Part shown: piece by piece, positions 9,577 through 17,301 of the stretch
Layout: every line of letters starts with the position of its first letter
Position numbering within the stretch: the first letter of the stretch is position 1
Assembly (NCBI RefSeq): GCF_020873915.1
Contig: NZ_JAHWGP010000023.1
Coordinates: forward strand, 1 to 64,000
Reading direction: 5' to 3'
Origin: Streptomyces sp. DH5
GTDB lineage: Bacteria > Actinomycetota > Actinomycetes > Streptomycetales > Streptomycetaceae
Length of the DNA stretch: 64,000 nt
Position numbers and translations under genes: made by a program
Notes under the pieces: generated by a model
What the model was told of the DNA's origin: nothing
What the model saw: the letters and a program-made list of their open reading frames with translations, nothing else
Databases searched by the model: none

Positions 9577-12048
9577 GTGGCGCAGGCACGGCTGTCGATG
9601 CAGCAGATCGTCCGGCAGCGCCGGCGCGCGGGGCTCGTGGCCCGCGCCGCCGAACGCGAACTGTTCCGGGCCAACTTCGACTCGGCGCCCGGGGACACGG
9701 GCCACCGCTTCCTGTTCCACGTGCACGGCAACGCGGGCGTCGGGAAGACCCGCCTGCTCAGGGAGTTCGAGCACATCGCCCGGGAGCGCGGGGCGCTCAC
9801 GTCGTACGTCGACGCGGGCGTGGACGGCATCCCGGAGGCGCTGGCCGAGATGTGCCGGCAGTTCGCGGCGCAGGGGCACCGGTTCAAGGAACTGGAGCGG
9901 GTGTTGGCCGCCCACCGCGAACGCCGCCACGAGGCCGAGACGGCAGCCCACGCCGCGCTGGCGCCCGAGCCCGACGGGGCGCCGTCCGCCGGGAGCATGG
10001 CGGTCGCCCGGGCCGGACTGGCGGGCCTGGGGCTCGTCCCCGGCGCCGGTGCCTTCGCCGCCGTCATCGACCCAACCCAACTGGCGCAAGGCGCCGACCG
10101 GTTGCGCGCCGGCCTGAGCGCTCGCTTCCGCAGCCACGAGGACGTCCAGCTCGTCCTCTCCCCGGAGAGCGTCCTCACGCCGGTCCTGGCGGACGAACTG
10201 GACGGCGTCGCCACCGACGTCCCGTGGATCGTCCTGTTCTTCGACACCTACGAGCGCACCGGCCCCTTCCTCGACCCGTGGCTGCACGACGTCATGACCA
10301 GTGAACGCCACGGCGCCTTCCCCGCCACGGTCGTCGTCGTCACCGCCGGGCAGCATCCCCCCGCCACGGCCCGCTGGGGCGGCTTCGCGGACTTCATGAC
10401 CAGCCTGCCGCTCCGGCCGTTCACCGAGGCGGAGTCGCGGGGGCTGCTCGCCGGCCGGGGCGTCACGGCGGAACCGGTCGTCGCCGAGGTGCTGCGGCTG
10501 ACCGGCGGTCTGCCGGTGCTCGTCTCCATGCTCGCCGGCGCCGGCCCCGCCGGCCCCGACGAGGTTCCGGACCCCAGCGCCACCGCCGTGGAACGGTTCC
10601 TGAAGTGGGAGGCGCACCCGGTGCGCAGGGCCGCCGCGCTCGCGGGCGCGCTGCCGCGCCGCCTGGACGCGGACGTGTTCCGCGTGGCGGCCGGCTGCGA
10701 CGGGGAACAGCTCGACGAGCTGTACTCCTGGGTGAGCGGCCTGCCGTTCGTCGACGAGCACGGGGGCGGGCTGCGCTACCACGACGTCGTGCGCGCCCCG
10801 ATGCTGCGCTTCCAGCGCGGGCGCTCACCGCGCGGCTGGACGGAACGCCAGCGCCGGCTGGCCGAGGCCTTCGGGCAGTGGCGCGAGGAGACGGAGGCCG
10901 GACGGGACGCCGGGCGGCTGTGGGCCGACGAGGAGTGGCGGGAGCTGCGGCTGGCCGAGTCCTACCATCTCCTGTGCGCCCGGGACCGGCAGGCGCTTGC
11001 CGAGGTGCTGCGGGACCTCGTCGAGGCGTGCGACCAGGGCGAGGCCGTCGCCGGGCACTGGGTGCGGGCCCTCCAGGACGCCGGACGGGACGCCGAACTG
11101 GTCGAGGCGGCCGCGTGGGGACAGGAGCTTGCGGCGGCGCTCGGGCAGGGCGGTACCGGCGCCGTCCTGGACCGGCTGGTGGAGGGCGTGCGGCGCCGCA
11201 GGGCGTGGAGGTCCGCCGCGCGGACCCAGGGCGGGACAGCGGCGGGCGCATCGGGGACCGACCTGGGCAGGACCCTCACGGGACCCGTACCGGCCGGGGC
11301 CCGGCCGGGGAGTGCGCCCGGCGGCCGTCCGGCCGGGGCCCACGCGCGGTACCGGATGCCGGCGGAGCTGCCGGCGGAGGTGCGGTTGCGGGTGCACCGG
11401 AGCCGGGCGGTCGCCCTGGCCGCACAGCAGGACTACGGCGACGCGGTGGCCCACCTGACGTGTGCCGAGGCCCTGGCACCGCTGGACGCGGGAGTCGTCG
11501 CGGAGAAGGGGGAGTGCCTGCGGGCCATGGGCGCCCACGACCGGGCCCTGCCGGAGTTGGAGCACGCGGTCCGGCTCGACCCGGCCCACGCGTACGCCTG
11601 GGCCTCCCTCGGCGCAACCCGCCTCGCCCTCGGCGACCCGGTCGCCGCGAACACGGCGCTGACCCGCGCGCTGCGCCTGAGACCCGACTACTTCTGGGCG
11701 CTGCTCCGCCGGGCCAGGGCGTCACGCGAGCTGGGTGCCCACGCCGAGTGCCTCGCCGACCTCGACCGGGCCGTCGCCCTGCAACCCGACTCCCCGTGGG
11801 CCCACTGCGAACGCGGCGACGCCCTGCGCGCCGCGGGCCGGGACGAGGAGGCCCTCGCCGCCTACGACCTCGCCCTGTCCCTCGACCCCGACTACGCGTC
11901 GGCGTACGCGAGCCGGGGGGTCGCCCACCACCGCCTCGGCCGTACCGCGGAAGCCCTGGCCGACCTCGACCGCGCCCTGGAGATCGACCCGTCCTACACC
12001 TGGGCGCGCACCCAGCGGGACACGGTCGTACGCCACCGGGACGGCTGA
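9577..12048 (+). CDS. STAND-type ATPase with C-terminal TPR repeats
   Basis: 823 residues, GTG start. An AAA/NTPase domain begins with the P-loop GNAGVGKTRLL (residues 51-61), and WIVLFFDTYE near 210-220 looks like a Walker B strand. A winged-helix-like linker and an Ala/Gly-rich hinge (about 540-590) follow, then at least four TPRs (about 620-815; for example AYAWASLGATRLALGD, DEEALAAYDLALSLDPDYASAY). STAND proteins are ligand-sensing molecular switches in signalling or defence. No effector domain is recognisable, so the output is unknown. It is followed by an ADP-ribosylglycohydrolase-like gene on the same strand. Confidence 0.75.
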   Translation: MAQARLSMQQIVRQRRRAGLVARAAERELFRANFDSAPGDTGHRFLFHVHGNAGVGKTRLLREFEHIARERGALTSYVDAGVDGIPEALAEMCRQFAAQGHRFKELERVLAAHRERRHEAETAAHAALAPEPDGAPSAGSMAVARAGLAGLGLVPGAGAFAAVIDPTQLAQGADRLRAGLSARFRSHEDVQLVLSPESVLTPVLADELDGVATDVPWIVLFFDTYERTGPFLDPWLHDVMTSERHGAFPATVVVVTAGQHPPATARWGGFADFMTSLPLRPFTEAESRGLLAGRGVTAEPVVAEVLRLTGGLPVLVSMLAGAGPAGPDEVPDPSATAVERFLKWEAHPVRRAAALAGALPRRLDADVFRVAAGCDGEQLDELYSWVSGLPFVDEHGGGLRYHDVVRAPMLRFQRGRSPRGWTERQRRLAEAFGQWREETEAGRDAGRLWADEEWRELRLAESYHLLCARDRQALAEVLRDLVEACDQGEAVAGHWVRALQDAGRDAELVEAAAWGQELAAALGQGGTGAVLDRLVEGVRRRRAWRSAARTQGGTAAGASGTDLGRTLTGPVPAGARPGSAPGGRPAGAHARYRMPAELPAEVRLRVHRSRAVALAAQQDYGDAVAHLTCAEALAPLDAGVVAEKGECLRAMGAHDRALPELEHAVRLDPAHAYAWASLGATRLALGDPVAANTALTRALRLRPDYFWALLRRARASRELGAHAECLADLDRAVALQPDSPWAHCERGDALRAAGRDEEALAAYDLALSLDPDYASAYASRGVAHHRLGRTAEALADLDRALEIDPSYTWARTQRDTVVRHRDG

Positions 12049-12161
12049 CACCGGCGCCTTCCGGGCAACCTGCCGCATACCCGCCCGCCCCCCCGACCCT
12101 CCGCCCGCGTTCGATTACAGTGCTCGGCGTCGTACGTACGGACGGTCCCCGGGAGGTCTTG

Positions 12162-13280
12162 GTGGCTGGTACTGCCGGGCCCGTGTGGGGGCGCCGTGAG
12201 CAGCAGGACTTCCGCAGCAGGGTGCGCGGGACGCTGCTCGGGGTGGCCGTCGGGGACGCGCTGGGCGCGCCGGTCGGCGGCCTGGGGATCGACGCGATCC
12301 GCCGGGCGCACGGCGCGGAGGGCGTCACCGACCTCGCCCCCGCTCACGGGCGGCGCGGTGCGGTCACCCACCACACGCAGCTCACCCTGTTCTCCGTGGA
12401 CGGGCTGATCCGCGCCCAGGTGCGGCGCGACACCGGCGCCTGGCATCCGCCGACCGACCTGCACCGGGCGTACCTGCGCTGGGCCACCACCCAGCGGGAC
12501 TGGGGCCCGGACGAGCGGCGCAAGGACGACGGCTGGCTGGCGCGGGAGGAGTGGCTGTACGCCCGCCGGGACCCCGCCCGGGCGCTGCTGCTCGGGCTCG
12601 GTGACGAGATCATGGGGACGCTCGAGGCGCCCAAGAACCCCGGTGAGGCCGGCCCGGAGGCCGCCGCGCGGTCCGCGCCCTTCGGGCTGCTCGTCGGCTG
12701 GGAGCCACAACTCGTCGCGCAGCTCGCCGTGGAGTGCGCGGCGCAGACCCACGGCCATCCGGTCGGCCACCTCGCGGCGGGCGGGTACGCCGTCATCGTG
12801 CACGCGCTGGCCCGGGGGGAGAGCCTGGACGCGGCCGTGCAGCGCGCGCTCGCGCTGCTGGCCGTCCGGCCGGGACACCAGCCGGTCAGCGACGCGCTCC
12901 AGCAGGCGCTGGGCGCCGTGCGGCAGGGGATGCCCGGCCCGGAGCGGGTCACGGAGCTGGTCGGGAACGCCACCGCCGGCGGACTGCTCGCCGCCGCCGT
13001 GTACTGCGCGCTGGTGGGGGAGGACGTGCGGCACGGTCTGTGTCTCGCCGTCAACCACGACGGGCCGAGCGCCGCCGCCGGTGCGCTGACCGGCGGCCTG
13101 CTCGGGGCGCTGCACGGCGAGACGGCCCTGCCCCCGGCCTGGCTGGCCGAGCTGGAGGGCCGCCCCACGATCCTGGAACTCGCCGACGACTTCGCCATGG
13201 AGATGACCCAGGGACCCGCCCTCCACGGCCCCGCCGGCTCCTCCCCGGCCTGGCTCAGCCGCTACCCACGGGGCGCCTAG
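12162..13280 (+). CDS. ADP-ribosylglycohydrolase (DraG)-family protein with altered metal site
   Basis: 372 residues from the GTG at 12162, preceded by GGGAGG. The all-helical ADP-ribosylglycohydrolase fold is evident from RGTLLGVAVGDALGAPVGG at the start, TLFSVDGLIRA, and the C-terminal AGALTGGLLGALHGE. Active members bind two Mg2+ through a TDDT motif and a DxDS/T motif. Here these read THHT (VTHHTQLTLF) and NHDGPSAAAGAL, so most metal ligands are missing. It is probably an ADP-ribose-binding or structural pseudoenzyme rather than a hydrolase; this rests on remembered family motifs. The much longer upstream open frame is the antiphase of the preceding gene. Confidence 0.8.
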   Translation: MAGTAGPVWGRREQQDFRSRVRGTLLGVAVGDALGAPVGGLGIDAIRRAHGAEGVTDLAPAHGRRGAVTHHTQLTLFSVDGLIRAQVRRDTGAWHPPTDLHRAYLRWATTQRDWGPDERRKDDGWLAREEWLYARRDPARALLLGLGDEIMGTLEAPKNPGEAGPEAAARSAPFGLLVGWEPQLVAQLAVECAAQTHGHPVGHLAAGGYAVIVHALARGESLDAAVQRALALLAVRPGHQPVSDALQQALGAVRQGMPGPERVTELVGNATAGGLLAAAVYCALVGEDVRHGLCLAVNHDGPSAAAGALTGGLLGALHGETALPPAWLAELEGRPTILELADDFAMEMTQGPALHGPAGSSPAWLSRYPRGA

Positions 13281-13285
13281 AGCCT

Positions 13286-13385
13286 TCAGGGGCGCGGGGA
13301 ACTGCGCGAAGGGGGGTCCGGGGGCGCAGCCCCGGGGACGATGGGGGCACCTCCCGCTCGAGCGAAGCCGAGAGTGGGGGAGGGA
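13286..13385. repeat. Two common Streptomyces intergenic palindromic elements
   Basis: Downstream of the stop at 13280 is GGGGCGCGGGGAACTGCGCG (from 13289), followed by a GGGGGCGCAGCCCC hairpin. Then comes a second element with CTCGAGCGAAGCCGAG inside CTCCC/GGGGGAG arms (about 13350-13381). Both are short palindromes that I recognise as scattered widely between Streptomyces genes. They could act as terminators between the convergent genes here; no U-tract is present. Confidence 0.55.
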
Positions 13386-13452
13386 AGGGGCGGCGGGGGC
13401 GAGATCCCGAAGGCCCCAACCCCGCCCCCGCTCCCCGCCCCCGGCCCTCTCC

Positions 13453-15024
13453 TCAGTCCCTGGCGGGAGCCGGGACGTGCTCCTCCCCCCGGGACGGCAC
13501 CGCCGCCCCCGCGGCCCCCGCCCCACCGTCGTCATCGGTGTTGACCCGGTCGATGATCGCCAGCCGCTCCGGCGTGTCCTCCGGCTTCGCGAAGCCGATC
13601 AGGACGTACAGGATCAGCGAGACCGCCAGCGGCACGGAGACCTGGTACTCCAGCGGCACACCCCCGTCGACGGCCCAGTGGATCGGGTAGTTGACCAGCC
13701 AGAAGGCGAGCAGGCCCAGCCCCCAGCTGATGAGCGCCGCCGTGGGGCCGGAGCGGCGGAAGGGACGCAGCAGCCCCAGCATCATCGGGATGGCTATCGG
13801 GCCCATCAGGCCGGCCACCCACTTGATGACGACCGTGATGATGTCCTTGAACGTGGGCGAGTCGACCTGGGTGGCGACCGCCATGGACAGGCCGAGGAAG
13901 ACCACCGTGGTCACGCGGGCCGCGATCAGGCCCGACCGTTCGCCCCACGCCCGCGCCCGCGCGGACAGCACAGGCGCCACGTCGCGGGTGAAGACCGCCG
14001 CGATGGCGTTGGCGTCCGAGGAGCACATGGCCATCGTGTGGGAGAAGAAGCCGACGATGACCAGGCCCAGCAGCCCGTGCGGCAGCAGCTGTTCGGTCAT
14101 CAGGGCGTAGGCGTCCGAGCCGTCGGTCTTCTGCGACTCGACCAGCAGCGGCGACATCCACATCGGGAAGAACAGGATCACCGGCCAGACCAGCCACAGC
14201 ACCGCCGAGAGCCGTGCCGAGCGCTCCGCCTCGCGGGGGGTGGGGGTGGCCATGTAGCGCTGGGCCTGGTTGAGCATGCCGCCGTTGTACTCGAACAGCT
14301 TGATGAAGAGGAACGCCAGCAGGAAGACCGTGCCGTACGGTCCGACCAGCGGCTCGCCGTGCCCCTGGAGCTCGGGCTGGTCCCAGGCGCCGAAGAAGCC
14401 GCCGTGGTCACCGAGTTCGATCAGCACCGCGACGAACATCGTCAGGCCCGCCAGCAACTGGATGATGAACTGGCCGAGTTCCGTCAGCGCGTCCGCCCAC
14501 AGGCCGCCGATGGTGCAGTAGATCGCCGTGACGACACCGGTGATGAGGATGCCCTGGTTGAGCGAGACCCCGGTGAACACCGACAGCAGGGTGGCGATCG
14601 CGGCCCACTTCGCGCCCACGTCCACGATCTTCAGCAGCATGCCGGACCAGGCGAGCGCCTGCTGGGTCTTCAGGTCGTAGCGGTTCTTCAGGTACTCCAG
14701 CGGCGAGGCGACGTGGAGCCGGGAGCGCAGCCGGTTGATGCGCGGGGCGAACAGCTTGGAGCCGATGGCGATGCCGAAGGCGATGGGGAAGGACCAGGTG
14801 ACGAAGGACGTCACCCCGTAGGTGTAGGCGATGCCGGCGTACCCGGTGAACATCACCGCGCTGTAGCCCGACATGTGGTGGGAGATGCCGGAGAGCCACC
14901 AGGGCATCTTGCCGCCGGCCGTGAAGAAGTCGCTGACGTTGTCCACCCGCTTGTGCGACCAGACACCGATGGCGACCATCACGGCGAAGTAGCCGATGAG
15001 AACCGCCCAGTCGAGACCGTTCAT
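13453..15024 (-). CDS. Sodium:solute symporter (SSF family)
   Basis: 523 residues, ATG at 15024 preceded by a strong GGAAGGGGGG. About 13 hydrophobic segments, starting with LDWAVLIGYFAVMVAIGVWS, and the SSF-typical stretch DFFTAGGKMPWWLSGISHHMSGYSA-like region near residues 30-55 identify a Na+/substrate symporter. SHTMAMCSSDANAIAAVFTRD in the second half matches conserved SSF helix residues. Substrate is not evident. The Asp/Pro-rich C-terminal tail is probably cytoplasmic. The gene stands alone and converges on the glycohydrolase-like gene. Confidence 0.88.
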   Translation of the reverse strand: MNGLDWAVLIGYFAVMVAIGVWSHKRVDNVSDFFTAGGKMPWWLSGISHHMSGYSAVMFTGYAGIAYTYGVTSFVTWSFPIAFGIAIGSKLFAPRINRLRSRLHVASPLEYLKNRYDLKTQQALAWSGMLLKIVDVGAKWAAIATLLSVFTGVSLNQGILITGVVTAIYCTIGGLWADALTELGQFIIQLLAGLTMFVAVLIELGDHGGFFGAWDQPELQGHGEPLVGPYGTVFLLAFLFIKLFEYNGGMLNQAQRYMATPTPREAERSARLSAVLWLVWPVILFFPMWMSPLLVESQKTDGSDAYALMTEQLLPHGLLGLVIVGFFSHTMAMCSSDANAIAAVFTRDVAPVLSARARAWGERSGLIAARVTTVVFLGLSMAVATQVDSPTFKDIITVVIKWVAGLMGPIAIPMMLGLLRPFRRSGPTAALISWGLGLLAFWLVNYPIHWAVDGGVPLEYQVSVPLAVSLILYVLIGFAKPEDTPERLAIIDRVNTDDDGGAGAAGAAVPSRGEEHVPAPARD

Positions 15025-15200
15025 GTCCCCCCTTCCAGGGTCCGCCTTGTGAACGCCGCTCAGCTGGTTGGCACTTCGCCTGAGCGGGGTAGGGACATGG
15101 TGGGCCGCGAAGTGCCCGCTCATCGTGGTGGCGAGGGCGCGGGCGCGACAAGGAAGCGTTAGGTCAAGAGCGGGTAAAGTCGTCCGTATGGCTGATAAGC

Positions 15201-15216
15201 GTTCAGTTACGTGAAC
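15201..15216. promoter_or_regulatory. Inverted repeat upstream of the symporter
   Basis: GTTCA-GTTACG-TGAAC forms a 5-bp-arm palindrome about 180 bp upstream of the symporter start and just after the end of the next minus-strand gene. It could be an operator for the symporter, but distance and short arms make this uncertain. Confidence 0.25.
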
Positions 15217-15276
15217 TGCCCCGGGGTGTGCGGGATCCGTGTCGGGGATGCCGTCGTCTCGTCCGGGCCGGCCCGG

Positions 15277-17181
15277 TCAGCGCAGTTCGTCGGGGCAGGG
15301 CGTGCCCCGGTCCCACTTGTACGGAGCCGCCAGGCGGTAGATCCCCGGCTCGGGCGCCAGCAGCATCGTCCACCGGTCGCCGTCGGCGTCCTCCTCCGTC
15401 TCCATCAGGCAGCCGTGGACGTTCTCGTACGTCTTCGGCTCCCCCTCGGCACGGTCCTCGGACTCCTCCGTCTCCCGCGGCGGCTCCAGCGCCCTGCCGT
15501 CGGCGTCGACGAGGCCCAGCCACGGCGAGTACGGCATGCGGATCAGGATCCGGCCCGCCTTCTCCACCCGCAGCGTCCACTCGCCCTGCTCGGCCCGCTC
15601 CACCACCGTGTTCGGCTCCGCGAGCGGGGTCGGCTCGTCCACCGCGAACAGCTGCCAGTTCGCGTCGCCCCAGATCTGCTTCAGGTACGGCAGCCCGCGC
15701 TGCACCAGCTCACGCTCCCGCTGGCCCCCGTCACCGTCCGGCTCGTCCTTGGGCAGCACCACGAAGTGCACGCCCCAGCGCTTCAGCCACTCCCGGTAGT
15801 TCGCCGAGTTGAGGGTGTCGTCATAGAAGAGCGGGTTGCGCTGCATGTCGGCCTGCCGGTTCCAGCCGCGGGCCAGGTTGACGTACGGGGCGAGGGCGGA
15901 CGCCTCACGGTGCGAGCGGGCCGGGACGACCTCCACCCGGCCGCGCCCCGCGCCGACCTCCTGCAGCTCGTTCACCAGCGGCGCCAGTTCGCGCGCCCAC
16001 GACGCGCGGGGCGTGGTGTGCACGACGTCGTCGACCGACTTGAAGCCGATCCAGCCGGTGAAGCCGGCGATCGCGACGACGATCACATACCACTTGCGGG
16101 ACTTCGGCACCGCGAACGGCAGGGCCGCCACCAGCACCACACCGCCGAACAGCATCGCCAGCCGTGTCATGTTCGACCCGATCTGCGAACTGATCAGCCA
16201 CACCAGCACGATCCCGAGCCCGTACACCGCGGACGTGATCCGCACGGTCTTCCACTCCGCGGGGACCAGGACGCAGACCAGGACCGAGTACAGCAGCGGC
16301 AGGACCACCGAGCCGATCCCCATCGGCTGCGTGCCCGAGAACGGGAACAGCCACGCCGACACCGCCACCACCGCGGTGGGTGCCAGGCCCAGCGCCCACG
16401 CGCCCGGTAGGCGCTTCTGCAGGAACAGCGCGGCAGCCACCAGACCCACGAACAGGCCCGCGACCGGCGAGGCCATGGTCGCCAGCGCCGCCAGCGGGGC
16501 CGCGCACAGGGCCTTCGCCCACCGCTTGTAGCGCCACCGGTACGGCCAGCAGAAGACCACGGCGACCGCCCCGAGCGCGAACATCGTGCCGAGCCCGTAC
16601 GTCACCCGTCCCGAGGCGGCGTTGCACAGCAGCGCGAACACGCCGGCCAGCGCCGCCCACAGGGGGTTGCGCACGGCCCGGCTGCGCATCAGGACCAGCG
16701 TCAGCAGCCCCGCCGACACCGTCCCCGCGATCATCATCGTCGTCCGCACGCCGAGGAGCGACATCAGGTACGGCGACACCATGCTGTACGACACCGGGTG
16801 CATCCCGCCGTACCAGGCGAGGTTGTACGCGGAGTCCGGGTGCCGGCCGACGAACTCGGCCCACGCGTCCTGCGCGGCCAGGTCGCCGCCGCTGTTGGCG
16901 AAGGTGAAGAACCAGACGACGTGCAGCAGGCCGGCGAGCGCGGTGACGGACAGCACGGGGTGCCGCAGCATGCGCGCGCGCACGGCGAGGACGGCGGCCA
17001 TGAAGACGCCGTGGGTGCCGTCGCCGTCCCGCGGAGGCATGTCGGCGCCGTCCGGGGACGGACGCCGTGCCTCGGCCGCGGGTATTCGCGGACCCGTGGA
17101 TCCCGGACCGGTGGGTCCCGGACCGGTGGGTCCCGGACCCGGATCGGCGTCGTCGGCGCGTGTCGGCTCCGCTGTGGCCAC
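15277..17181 (-). CDS. Large integral membrane protein, GT-C-like architecture
   Basis: 634 residues from the GTG at 17181 (GGGGAG upstream). After a Pro/Gly/Thr-rich cytoplasmic N-terminus with three GPTGPGS-like units (residues 15-35), there are about 10-11 transmembrane helices between residues 60 and 400. A soluble extracytoplasmic C-terminal domain of about 230 residues follows, with Trp/Tyr-rich stretches (NYREWLKRWGVHFVVLPKD). The early loop containing AQDAWAEFVGRHPDSAYNLAWYGGMHP resembles the first loop of GT-C glycosyltransferases, but I see no certain catalytic motif. Such proteins are often labelled MFS transporters automatically; the layout argues against that. Function unknown. 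Confidence 0.75.
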   Translation of the reverse strand: MATAEPTRADDADPGPGPTGPGPTGPGSTGPRIPAAEARRPSPDGADMPPRDGDGTHGVFMAAVLAVRARMLRHPVLSVTALAGLLHVVWFFTFANSGGDLAAQDAWAEFVGRHPDSAYNLAWYGGMHPVSYSMVSPYLMSLLGVRTTMMIAGTVSAGLLTLVLMRSRAVRNPLWAALAGVFALLCNAASGRVTYGLGTMFALGAVAVVFCWPYRWRYKRWAKALCAAPLAALATMASPVAGLFVGLVAAALFLQKRLPGAWALGLAPTAVVAVSAWLFPFSGTQPMGIGSVVLPLLYSVLVCVLVPAEWKTVRITSAVYGLGIVLVWLISSQIGSNMTRLAMLFGGVVLVAALPFAVPKSRKWYVIVVAIAGFTGWIGFKSVDDVVHTTPRASWARELAPLVNELQEVGAGRGRVEVVPARSHREASALAPYVNLARGWNRQADMQRNPLFYDDTLNSANYREWLKRWGVHFVVLPKDEPDGDGGQRERELVQRGLPYLKQIWGDANWQLFAVDEPTPLAEPNTVVERAEQGEWTLRVEKAGRILIRMPYSPWLGLVDADGRALEPPRETEESEDRAEGEPKTYENVHGCLMETEEDADGDRWTMLLAPEPGIYRLAAPYKWDRGTPCPDELR

Positions 17182-17301
17182 CTGAAGGCACTCCCCGTGT
17201 CCGTTCCCTGCCCGTTTCGTGACGCTAGCACGCACCCCGCAGACCGCCGCCCGGGTGGGCGTCGGCTCCGCGGGGTACGGGTGTGCTGCGCCGGTTCCGC
17301 C

